From: Hypholoma sublateritium FD-334 SS-4
Taxonomy: Eukaryota > Basidiomycota > Agaricomycetes > Agaricales > Strophariaceae
Reading direction: 5' to 3'
Length of the DNA: 64,000 nucleotides
Assembly (NCBI GenBank): GCA_000827495.1
Contig: KN817618.1
Location: 86,193-150,192 of the forward strand
The translations under genes were made by a program, and so were the position numbers. Numbering within the stretch: the first letter of the stretch is position 1; the number at the start of each line of letters is the position of its first letter. The notes beneath the pieces are model-generated. The model saw only the letters and a program-made list of their open reading frames with translations. It had not been told where the DNA came from and ran no database searches. Positions 9,370-20,723 of the stretch are shown here, piece after piece.

Positions 9370-10547
9370 AGTGGGCCATAAACACCTTCCGTGCCATGTG
9401 GAAGGCCAAGAAACAAAAAAACTGCTCAACTCTCGACAAAGTAGCAAAGTGTTCATGACCCTTCTATTCGTTCGGGCTACTTCTGCAGCACGCCCTCAGG
9501 CACTTCACAATTCCAACTGGATCACCCTCATTCCCCGCCAGCAGCATTCCCAACTCCGGGTAATACCCAGCACTTTTTTTATGTCTATTTACGGGACTCT
9601 ATTGGGACTGCAGTCATTTAGACTCATTTGTAGACATACTTACGCTACGTACACCGCATACGTCAGATCAAGCTGAACCTCACTGTAACCACCGCAGGCT
9701 GTATGTATTCATATTTCGGGTAGCACGGTATATAACTTATGTATACAAGTAGGTAGATGGGCATTTTCGCTATTTGATTAGATGACTTCACCGTGGATGT
9801 GTCAGATGAAATCAGTGTAGTGCATGCCATGTAGGTCTAGGAAGTACCTTCGTCTTGTCGTTTCGTTCAAATAAATAAAAGGCGAGTGAGCAAGGAACTT
9901 ACGCTCGCCCTTATGCCTGAGAATGTGTTGGCCTTGCTAAAAGAAAATAGGCGCAGTAGTTTACAGTTTCCACTTGGTTTCCACTTAGAAACTGTGATGT
10001 ATATTATTCCTGGGTGACAGTGCTGCCCGTCCAACCGAAGTCCTCAGTCTAGCATAAAATAGGTCGTTTCACTTTAAACTATGAGAGGAGACTACTTAGA
10101 TCATGCATGGAAAAAAAATCAAGCGGTCGTCTCGTCCAGAATGGCAGGCTCGAGATCTATTCCAGGAGAAATGCCACACTTGACACAGGCGACCAGTTCT
10201 AATCCTCGGAAGTACAGAAGGTGCCCTCGCTATTTGCGTCGGACACTGTACGACTGTGTCATATTATTATCAGCCTAGGAGACGAGGCGGATAATAATTC
10301 GAAGCCTAGAGTACCACTGTTCCAGCTTCGCGTCTTCGCGCAGCAACTTCGGGAACCCTGTGCTACTTTAGGCATCTGGCCAATCCTGCAACACCCCAAA
10401 TATATATCGTATTCATACTCATGCCAAATAGCACATCTACTATCATATACATAATCATGGGTTGTATACCAAGGCCCGGACACTAATGCTATTGCACAAT
10501 CGATCGCACCACTGAATTATTCTGAAATCATGAAAGAAGTTGGCTGG
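9370..10547. other. Intergenic region
   Basis: About 1.2 kb between the convergent membrane-protein gene and the Argonaute gene. Only short ORFs (<135 codons) without family resemblance or clear splice structure are present. Several AT-rich stretches occur (9720-9760, 10385-10450). It probably holds two 3' ends; nothing else is supported. Confidence 0.45.
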
Positions 10548-13500
10548 TCAGATATAGAACATGCTATCCCTCATGTTGGGATGCAGCTGTAACATAACGG
10601 TTGGTCAGTATTTTCCTCGACTGAGAATGCGACGCGACCTACTCCTTCGCCCCACGCCGTCTTGGCCTGATCGAAAACCTGCCTCTCTTCCTCTTCTTTG
10701 CTAAGCCGTCCACGGGTACTCCCACCCGCCGTCGAAGTCTTGTCATCGACGAGGAAATCATTCAAATAGCACCTGCCGCGCTCGCACGCAAGATCGGCAT
10801 AGTACGCGGCCGGGATGAGGCTCACCGCCTTCGTCGCTCGGGCGTACAGATAGCTCACGTCGTGCGTGCCTTGCTGGACCTCGTCCGCGCCCAAACCAAT
10901 CTCGTCGTATATGACGGTGTAGTGCGTAGATTTGACGTGTCCCTGTAGGCCCGCGTGGGCCTGCAGGTAGAAATCGAAGTCAAATCTGCAAAAAATATTC
11001 AGAATACGCGGGACTTAATTTGGGCGGGGGCGTACACTCCGGTGACGCCTTTGTCGACGACAGTTCCGGGTCGCGTATTTCCGTTCTGCGCTGCAAATTC
11101 CGAGTTGGTGGGGAAGAACCTGCGTCGGTTTGTTCACTGTACATCAAAACTGTAATGGATGAAATATACCTGGCGTGATGGCGCTTTCCGCAGGTGATAA
11201 TAGAGAGCTGGGGCTTGTATGCCTTACGCTCCTTTGTGTTAAGCTTCTTGAACGCACTAAGAATCTGGGGAAGCTCTTCCTCCAAGACCGTGTCGAATTG
11301 TCCCTAATTTTTATGTTAATATTTGACAATGAGGACAGTTTGCATTAGAAGTATGGCAGAGACTCACTTCCGAGACGCCATCGCGGTACACGATCACCCG
11401 AGCAGGCAGCGCCTTGTTTTTCTTCTCGTAAACCAGAAGACGCTCCACCATCATATCTTGCAGCTCGTCAAGCATCTGACGAGTTAAAGAGATTAGTTTG
11501 AGTGCGATTGGTCGCTCAGTATGGCGAAATATACCTCTTTCTTGGTTCCCTGCACGCGAATACTGGCCGGAAATTGGACAAATGAATCGTCCACGCTGGC
11601 GACAACTGCAGCGATGGATGGAGTCCCTTCACGACTACCTGGTCCCGGATGGGTCACGTCAATCCCCACCATCATAGTCTTCATTTTTGTCAGCCATTTC
11701 ATCGCCCTCTCGTCCAGCTAAGGAGCGCCGAAAGTCAATACGGCACTTGAATTAAATAAATACTACAAAAAATACACACCAGATGGTTCATCCCCCCTAG
11801 CTTTGTGTTGACCTTGAGGGCGACGTTAGAGAAATATTGATCTTGCTTTTTCGGATCGTTCAGCGCCTTCTCTAATTGCATATGTATCGTGTGGATACCA
11901 AGTTCCACGTCACCGATGCGCTACATTAGACGGGCAATTAATTCCTCATGCATAACTAGGTTGGACGCCGAAGCACACCTTGATACCCGGATAAATAAAA
12001 TTGTCTCGGTTCTCCAGAAGGACGAGGACAAAGCTCGGCCTCCCATGACTGGCCAAGGCAGTTTGCAGAATATTTCTGATTGTATTAAGGGCGAGCGTCC
12101 TTTCCGGATCGGTTCTCGGCTGCGGCAAGGCGGCTGGAGGAAGGAGACGGGGAAGGCCAGGGGGTACGCCGACGCCTGATTTACGCAGCTTCTCGGAAAA
12201 GCCCTGGACGAGGCCCATGAAATTAGGGTCTTGCGGGCCCCCAATCACGTTCTTCCCGTCTTTGACTACGAGCACCCACCAGCTATCTATCCTCGCAGCA
12301 CGGTGGAACTTGACGTCGAGGATGTTCCAGCTCCCGTTCTGGACCCTGGGCGCGCCGCCAACCTTGTAGGTCAGCTTAGGTGGAAGGAGCTCGCGGGCCG
12401 GTACGACCGCCATTGTCGTGTTTATCTCGACGCCAAAGCCCGTAAGAGGTCCTTGCGGCGGCGACACAAGCCCCAGAATAGGAAGACCATTCTTCATGAT
12501 CGCCTCTGCGTTTACGGCGGGAGGATTGCAAGCGTATTTTATCATCTGTGCTGTCTCCCTGTCGCTCAGCTTTCCGCGGTATGCGTTTCCAGGTTCGATT
12601 ACGCATAGTTCTGCTGGGATCCAATTCGCCCGCTTTGCGCTCCCCACATCGACAACGGGAAGATCAGTGGGGTATTTCAATTGTCGATTGTACTCTGCAG
12701 AAAGAGGATTTTAGCGATATCGTATCTCTGTACTATATTCACTCACTCCTCTTGAAATAATTTTCGACGCTTATCCTCCCCCCAAATTCTTCGCAATCGA
12801 AGAAGGTGTTCCGCGCAGGTGTGTTCCCTATGGCATTGAGCTTCTTCTTGTACCCAAGATGGAGGGTTTTGACCCTGATACTTTTAATCATGCTCTTTGG
12901 CAACGTCGGCATACTACCTCTGGAATTTTGACCGAATTCCTTCAACCTGTCGGCAAGGTTTCCTGGTACAAGAAATGCTGTCATACAGACATTGCTACAG
13001 CGGCAGGATGTGAAAAATTAAAATAGCATATTACGATACACAGAACGTGAACTTACACGTTGACCATGAGCTGTTTGAAAGCAGGTCGAACAGAGGTATA
13101 GAACCCTTGTATGGCCTCGATTCCAGGTGCCAGCATGAGGGGCCTCTGCGAAGACGACGGGAAAAAAAAGCGATTCTTCCCCACGCGAGTACCGACTCTA
13201 CTAGCGTGCTGCTGCAATATGAGGTTGAGCGCGGAGACCAGAGGAAGGACGTTGTGTCCAGTGGAACCCGTGTGGCCTTCCATATACCTGAAAATGACTC
13301 TGTTAATATTGAACGAGAAGCTGGGATTACATCTTCGACATACTTGTTTAGCTGACGGGGGTCCAACTCTCTGTCGAATTTGATAGAGATTATGTATGTC
13401 TTTGGGTTTGGACCAGGGCCGATATCGTCGTCTTCGTAATACGGGACCTGGATATCCAGTGGCTGAGGAAGTAGCTCCCCCGATACCAGCCTCTGACTGC

Positions 13501-13972
13501 GATCATGTGCAGTGTAAGGTACATGGGATTGGAATAAAGGGCTGCGCTCCAATAGGTCAAAAAGCCTCGCTTTAATCCTGTTGATATCGGTACTGGGGGA
13601 TATTTGGACGACATAATCATAGATGGGGCCTTTGGGGACGCGAACCGGAAAAAAATTGGCTCGCAGGGTGATTTTGTTTCCTGCAACTCCCCAGCCAGGA
13701 CGTAGAGGGCGGTCTGGACGAATCGTTACGGATTTAAAACTGTTGACCAGCTTTTCAAGATCAGGTCCTGAGAGCCTTTCTGGAACTTGTGCAGGCACGT
13801 TTCCAGCAAAGATAGCAGGAGGTCCGCCTCTGGCACCTCCCCTGGCACCTTGACCGCCAAACCCCTGTCCGCGTCCACCTCCCCCGCCTCTGCCGCCCCC
13901 CTGAAAACCACCTGGCGTTCCTCCGCCACCGCGGGGTTGACCTCTACCTCTATGACCGCCTTTGTCGGACAT
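10548..13972 (-). CDS. Argonaute (RNA silencing slicer)
   Basis: Eleven exons complement(10548..10586, 10643..10985, 11036..11119, 11170..11303, 11368..11475, 11535..11717, 11780..11920, 11979..12694, 12747..12994, 13057..13287, 13344..13972) sum to 2856 nt = 951 residues plus stop. The N-terminus is an RGG/GGRG-rich tail of about 50 residues. The N domain follows, then the linker and PAZ region (VNVCMTAFLVPGNLADRL, YFKRKYNRQLKYPTDLPVV), the MID domain (SWWVLVVKDGK, FVLVLLENRDNFIYPGIK) and PIWI. The catalytic tetrad is complete: D in VGIDVTHP, E in GTKKEML, D in YRDGVSEGQ, H in STHYTVIYDE. The last 39-nt exon gives the family-typical end HPNMRDSMFYI. It binds small RNAs and should cleave targets in RNA interference. 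Confidence 0.96.
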
Positions 13973-14723
13973 GTGTGCTTAAGGGAAGTTGAAAAATATG
14001 AAGGGAATGAAGGTTCGAAGGAAAGATGATTCAGTACCAGTGGCGTTTCCCATGAGAGGAGCGTGCCCTTTTAATAATAAGGTAGAAATAGGCGCCCATT
14101 GTTGTCATGTGATCTGCTTGATCCCCAAAGAGTCTTTAAAGGAGTAGAAGGAAGTAGGCCAACAGTGTAGACCGCAGTCGCGCAAACTTTGTTTCGAGCC
14201 AGAGCAAGATGGAGTGATTGTTCCCTTTATAGCAACGCCTTCCGGACGTCGTGATGGCGCCCAGGCCTAGTAACAGAGTTATGTATCATTGTACTTTTCG
14301 CCCTTCTGTATACGTAATGGGATCCGCCAGACGATCTCAGTAGGTAGGCTATATTTGACAAAGTATGTTTGCCAACCACCTTCCACGCGCAAAGGAACAA
14401 GCACTGAAGTGCACATATATTTTAGCCATTGAAGGTAAAAGTGAAATTGGAATGAAAGTGATGCTTTTATGAATTTGGAACTAGCAACGCGAAAAGGTCG
14501 AAGATATGCATACCCGGAAAATCAGAGCAGAAGCAGAGACTCAGAAGTGTTAGCTCTGGAAAAGATTCGTGATAGATAGAATAGAACGAGGAGAGAATCA
14601 TGAATGATATCGTAAATTTCAATGGTTCTGTCTCGAGAAAAAATGGAAATTGATTGTGAGTCGCTCAAAAAGAGTGTGGTGGTCTGTCGACATGTTTTTT
14701 TTTGCTTTGGTGTGGTTGATGAG
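13973..14723. other. Intergenic region, Argonaute promoter
   Basis: About 750 bp upstream of Argonaute and downstream of the next minus-strand gene. A CT/GA-rich stretch lies just upstream of the Argonaute ATG. No ORF with coding character and no repeat was recognised. Confidence 0.5.
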
Positions 14724-16844
14724 TCAATCCGCGTAGCCGCTAAGTTCGAAGTGGTCGCTCCATTGATCGTCTTCGCCCTCAGTCTCGGTGTAATCCTCTT
14801 CGTGGTCGATCGAATTCTCTCCGTCTTCCGGCATCCATGAATAGAGATCGCCATTCCTGCCACGTGCGGCCTTCCTGGGATCGCATTGGGTATCCTGAGC
14901 TGGATACGAAGTAGATTCGATCAAATCTTTGAGACGAGAGGCGACGGACGGCAACGAGTTTACAAGAGTGTCTTCTCGTGCATCGACTGAGGCGATGGTA
15001 TCGGAAAGAAAGTCCAGTGTCGGCAAGATATCTTCAATGGATTTTTCGGAACTCTCATAGCTCTCGTCTGACTGATCGCCAGATCTACGCCCGGATGTAC
15101 AGGAGCTAAATGTGGTCGGGACGATAGCTTCAGAAGATCTGCGTAATCCGTGAGCCAGAGAGCTCCGCGAAAAGAAGGACGAATCGCGGTAGAACAGATC
15201 ATGGAAGTCGGAATCCTCGATCTCGACCTCTTTGAAGGCTTGCAGAACCTGATTTAGAGACTCCTCCCAGCTCGCCGTGATCTCATTCAGTTCTGTCTCT
15301 GGAGCATTCCGCACGGAAGCGGGATTCTTCTTGACAATGCGAAGAGGTGCAACAGAACTTTGTATGTGCGACTGGGGCGCGTTTTGCGTGCAGAACCCAC
15401 CAGCGTAAAAGAGATCCCTGGATTTAGAACGCAAAATCGATTCCCTTTTGTCAAGCTCAAATGATGTCTCGAGTTGAGCGAGCAGATTGTCCACGATCAC
15501 GTCCTCGCTGGGTGAGTTCACGAGCATGTCTTGAATCTGGACCAGCTTCTTTGACGCTAAGTAGGTCTCGTGGACGATATCACCTTTTTGAAGATCGACT
15601 TGCTTAAAGCAGCCGTCAACAACGTTGTGAGAATGTTCGACGAGGCCCGATGAAGGGAAGAAGTCGTGACCAGGTTCTTCGGCGGTATGCGTAACGTGGA
15701 GAGTATCGTCGTTAATTGTGGCTTGTAAGATGACCAGTGTGTCATTCGGAGCGACGGTTGGCGTGGGTCCTTCCGGCGTATGAACGGGGGAAGAAGTAAG
15801 TTCCTTTTCTGTTCGGGGCTCAGAGAACATAACAAGCTCCTTGACGGAGACAGGGCTTCCAGGAAGGGAAGTATCAGCGGTGGCGTCGGAGAACGACGGC
15901 GAGGAATATGCAGAGCCAACACTGTCGTCTTCAGAATAGTAATAGTCGCCAGAATCATCGACGACGTTCAGAGCAGGTTGAGACCAAACAGGGACAGGCA
16001 CCGGTAAACTGCTTCTGCGGCTCTCACCGACGCGGCGTAGAACAGCTGGCGGTGGTTGGGGAATATGTGTAGGAGGTAATGGGAACAGATCAAAAAAGTC
16101 GCTGAGAGAACTTGACCTCTTCCTGGGACTGCCGCTCTCTGTTTCGCTGTCAGAAGGAACCTCTTCGACAATAATAGGGGGAAGAACTGCGTATGGATTA
16201 GAAAGAGACGAAGCCTGAGAGGGATATTTTGAGAATTACCAAATCGAGTCACGCGCGGCTTTGCTTTAGGTCTGTGTTTAGTCGTCCCGAAGCGAATGTC
16301 AGAATCGTCGGCGCGAGGGTCGTAGTACTCGATTCGAGCACTGCAAGGGATCGCAATAACTGGAGGTAATAGGATAACTGCCTTGAGTACATCTAAGGGT
16401 ATTGTTACATCGTTTCAGCACTGCCTTGATAGAGAATAAACCTACGCACCAGTCGTCCTATCCTGAACCTGCTTCAGGGTCAAATCCACAATACGGGATT
16501 TAACAGGGTCTACCGCAGAGGCCCGTCGGCTTGGGCGGCGACTTGGGTGGTCATAGCATATGGTGCCGACGAGACCATTCGTCGGTAGAAGCGGTAGTAT
16601 ATTGTCCCTTCCGATGTCAAGAACTTGTTCGCGCGGTCAGGTCAATTGATAGTAACAAAGGGGAAAGAGGCGCACCTTGCTCCGTTTCTAGTTTCCTGCG
16701 AGCAGCAGCGACCGTGATGCCGGATTCGATATCCTGAGAGGGATCAGCCGCCTTCTCCTTGAAAGTCAGGAGCCCAACAAAGGTCGCCCAGAGAAAGTAA
16801 AAGAATTTCACGATAGAGAGCCCAATTGTGGAAACACTGGACAT
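14724..16844 (-). CDS. Membrane-anchored acidic protein, unknown
   Basis: Exons complement(14724..16186, 16240..16377, 16450..16623, 16676..16844), exact phases, 647 residues. Start MSSVSTIG at 16844. The first exon carries a single hydrophobic segment (LSIVKFFYFLWATFVGLLTF) that should act as a signal anchor. It is followed by a basic exon (PSRRPSRRASAV), a PYAVLPPIIVEEVPSDSE linker and a long acidic, serine-rich region with scattered helices (DDNLLAQLETSFELDKRE, SWEESLNQVLQAFKEVEIED). The C-terminus is very acidic (TETEGEDDQWSDHFELSG). I know no family for it. The 53-nt third intron uses a CTAAT branch and GCAG acceptor; a closer CTCAG would leave an implausible 25-nt intron. Function unknown. 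Confidence 0.66.
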
Positions 16845-17420
16845 TTTAGAGATCAAAGAGCGAAGTCACAAAGAAGACGCAGATCGAAGGAGAGATCGAG
16901 AGGCCGCGAATGAGCAAAACGTCCTGAAGGTGCCACTCACAATCTCAGCGCATTATATGCAATTCATTTTCAGAGGCTGACTGTTAGACGATATTGCCAT
17001 CTGTTGCTATTTGGACGTAAATCGTGGGCTAAATATTGGATGACGGTGAAGATTTCAATAGCAGCTGGACTGCCACTGAGGTATGAAATCAGCGTGGTGG
17101 GCTTGAATTAAAGAATTCAACATACTTTGGCAAATATCAAGAACCTTTAGACTTCGCGCATCCACATGACTACTAACTGTAGAGATCAGTGAGTTAGCAA
17201 CAAAGATCCAATGCGACAATTCAGTGCCACTCGTCCGACACCGATAGCTGGGACTGAATGCGTCTAAGATTCCGATGATCAATACCGCCAAATATGTTTT
17301 AAAGGCTATTTCATTGAATGTCATATTGCTTGCCGCCAGAAAACCATGGCGGTGCTACATCGCTCAGCCGTGGGGGCTAAACGGCGATAAGTGTAGCATA
17401 GAACCAAAACCAGAGTCCGT
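16845..17420. other. Intergenic region
   Basis: Spacer between two minus-strand genes, holding the promoter of the membrane-anchored protein and the 3' flank of the GPI transferase. An 89-codon minus-strand ORF (17055-17324) with one hydrophobic stretch is present, but no splice context or family supports it. Confidence 0.4.
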
Positions 17421-20400
17421 TTACAACCCTACCACAATCAATTAGCATCTACTCCAACACGATATCAACGACAACATACCTTTGAACAACCGCGTCACCC
17501 GCCGCACCACGCGCTCGACACCCACGCCGATGCCAATGAGCACCGCCACATCGACGGCGAGCAGCTCGAACACCGCGCAAATGAACCGCGGCGCAAACAC
17601 CTTCCACACCATCAGGTGCCGGCGGAGCACCGCCGCGCTCACCGCCGTGCCGAGCAAGAGCCCCGCGTAGTAGATCATCACGCCGAGCGCGGCAAGCGTG
17701 GTATCGCGCTTCACTCGCGCGTGCGCTTCCGCGTCTCCACCGGCGCCCTTTCGGGTAGCAGGCTGGGGCGCGCGGTTCCAGATGCCCGCGAGGGGCGCTG
17801 CGAGCGCGAAGAGGAACACGGGGCCGATGCTGTTGAGGACAACCGTCACGACCGAGAATGGGTACGCCAGCGTAGGCGTCAGCTGGAACGCGGACTTCCA
17901 TTGCAGCGACGATATGGTCGCCTGGTGGCCGGTCCCATAAAATGCGTGTAGCCCGAGCAGGGCGATGGGAATGATGTCTGCAAACTGCAGCGGCGGCGCT
18001 AATGCGGCTGTTGCATCCGGGTCGAGAACAGAGGAGGGTGTCGCAGACGCAAATGCCGCCTCGATGCCCTTCACATCGCGCACGCTGTCTACGACCTCCA
18101 AAAATGCCAACAGCGCTATGGTTGCAGCCGCCAGCACCACCTGCCCGGTGAGTTGTGTGGTGATGTAGACAAGGCAGAGCGATATAGTCCAGAAGATGAG
18201 ATACGGCGCGCCGAATGCGTTCGCAAATCCAAGTACCTGCACTTGTTTTTTTTCTCTTTCTTGTTTGACTTCGATATTGAGGCACAGGGGAACGAGCCAC
18301 CACAATACACCTCCACCAATTGTGATCCACCCGAAAGCGATTCGTGCCACCAAGGTCCTTCCCACTCGTAAAACAGCTGTCCAGTCCGCGCCAAAAATTG
18401 ACGCGGAATCTGCCCATTCTAATATCCAGTACAATAACCCGGCGCAGAGCGCCGGTGTCAGCATCAGAGGTAGGAAGTACGCCGCGATACCATTGTCTGA
18501 CTTTGTGACTCGCAAGAACCGCGTAATGATGTCAGGAAGCCCAATGGTCACTGGAAGACCGAGGTAGAGGACAAGTAATGGCGGCGATGGCAGCGACGAC
18601 GAGGCGAAGAAAGTGACGTGGCAATACGGTTGCTGTTCTTCTCTGCAGACTGTGCTGATTGAAATGAGACGAACACATATAGCACAAAGTGCCGAGAACC
18701 CAATGATCCGATAGCGCAGGCGCTTGTTTGGGGCAGTGAATCCGACCATGAAGTAGGGCACAAGGGAGGTGACAAGAAGGAAGGGTATTATCCTATCTTC
18801 CCAGAAGGTGAATGAGTTTGAGAGGAATGCGAGAGAGTGAATTATCAGGATGAAGGGCGTGGATTTCAAGGTTTTGAAGGTGACGTTTGGCGGTGAAGAT
18901 AAGATGAGGCTGATCGACGAGGCCAAGAAAGCGGTGAATAAAGCGCAATCAAAAACACTGACGCCTGGAATATAGCTCGCCGCGATGAAATACACAAGGG
19001 TACCCAAGATCGAACCGGAAAAGGCATATTTGCCTGCCGTCATCATACGTTCTCGCAACCAACCATTCCAATCGCCCTCAAAACGAGAGAAACCAGAATA
19101 AACCGACCACGACGCACATAAACTCATGCTCAAAAGCAAAAGTCCTAGCGCCATGAGTAGGGGGTTGAACTGTGCCCACATTGAACGACAAGCAGCCAAG
19201 GCAACGCGGTTGAAATTTGTGAGGGTAATCAATTTTGCATCTTCTGTCAAGCCAGATGACAATGTGGCGCTCCATGCAGCCTTGATGTTCTTCCAGGAGT
19301 CGTCCAGCTCGCCACCCGAAGGGCTGGCGCGATAAACCTCGAGATACGACATAATTTGTGCAGCGTTGATCTGCAGCGCCTTTTCCAGGATTTTCCCTTT
19401 CTTGCCTCGCCAGAAGAGCTCGGGAATGACGGTGCCGAGGTTGTTGAATGGGATAGAGAGCCCCAGGAGCAAGGAGAGCGTGGGGACGATGTCGATCTGC
19501 TGGATAGACCTATGCCGAATTTCAGCGCCCGGGAAAGTTTTGTACTGCAGGAGGCCGTCGGGTACGCCTGGGCTGCTGTCCGTGAGTTCTACACCCTTGC
19601 TGTAAATCCACATCCCAGACGACGTCTCGAGGACACCGTCGCCTCCGTGATCGCCCGAGCGGTCCATTCCATGGTCACCCAAGACGACGAGAAGGGTGTC
19701 CTCGCTCATTTGTTCCACGACGCGCCGGAGTACGTCGTCCATTTGCCGCAACTTCGCTAACATACTCGGATGGTCGGGCCCAACGCGGTGTCCGACATGG
19801 TCGACGCCTAGGAAGTGACCAATTAAAAAGTCGAATGGCTGCGAAGAGTTGTCGAGGGTAGGAAACAGGTGCTCGATGACGCCGTTGTCAACAGTATGGA
19901 GGTCCTCGACGTTGAACGAGTCGTACGGGTACTGCGCATCGAATGTGTCTGGGAACACGGTCATCCATGTGTCATCACCCATGAACGCTAACTTGCTTCA
20001 TAGTCTCCATAAGCTTTGAATTGCTTGAGTACGGAAGACCTCACCTTCCTCCCCGCCATCTTGAGCTGTTTCAAGATGGTGTCCTCCGCAATAGACGATC
20101 CACCGAAATTGTTCCCGATATCAACGAATGTTGGCAAGGAGCCCGTCGTGAGTCCCTTGATTCGCTGGAGAGTGGCCGTCGGCGGGTCCGCGTACGCGTT
20201 GAAAATAAAGGAATGTTTCGGATGCTTCGCCGTGATTTCCCGTGGCAAGGTCAATATTCCATGGTGCACAGATGACGGAGGATTTGGAGGGTTTGGAGTG
20301 ATGAAATCAAAGCGCAGGGCATCAATAATGAGGAGAATCGCGCGCTTGTGGGTTGCAGCTTCATGACAATCCGAGCAACTGGAAAAATTAGACAAAGAAA

Positions 20401-20494
20401 GGCGCGTCAACAGGAATCCTCGGGTGAAAAGGTATATTCCGGCGGCATGGATGAGAAAGACCCAGACCAAGAGTCCAAAGCGTGTAGATACCAT
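17421..20494 (-). CDS. GPI13: GPI ethanolamine-phosphate transferase 3 (PIG-O/Gpi13)
   Basis: Exons complement(17421..17428, 17480..19991, 20045..20494), phases exact, 989 residues. The N-terminal anchor is followed by an alkaline-phosphatase-like luminal domain: LLIIDALRFDF, TATLQRIKGLTTGSLPTFVD (nucleophile region), AFMGDDTW across the first splice, FLGVDHVGHRVGPDH and LGDHGMDRSGDHGG. These are the metal-site motifs of the PIG-N/O/G family. At least ten hydrophobic helices follow. VDHVGHR.GPDH with KLRQMDDVLR matches the Gpi13/PIG-O branch, which adds ethanolamine phosphate to the third mannose of the GPI precursor in the ER. The last intron (GTATGT, CTAAT, GGTAG) leaves an 8-nt terminal exon ending LFKGL; read through, the end would be 15 residues of other sequence. 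Confidence 0.93.
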
Positions 20495-20723
20495 GAATTC
20501 TATAGCGAATCGAGCATGTGTTTTTTTTTTTTGCCGCAGTACTTGAGCGACGACGTGGGCGTTGAACGAAAGGTTGATGGCAGTGATGATGTTTTTTCGG
20601 GCCTGCTGTCCGGGAATTTAGACTCCGATCACGCGTTCCGATGGTTCGGCCGCGCGCTCAGAAGTTCAAGTTCACCTCTGTTTTTACCTCTGCTACGCGC
20701 ACCAGGCCACACATATAGATCCT

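Noticed and set aside
16215..16239. A 25-nt intron in the unknown membrane-anchored gene
   Set aside because: Too short for splicing; a 53-nt intron ending at GCAG with a CTAAT branch keeps the frame equally well.
17055..17324. 89-codon minus-strand ORF with a hydrophobic stretch
   Set aside because: No family, no neighbours in frame, normal intergenic composition; likely chance.
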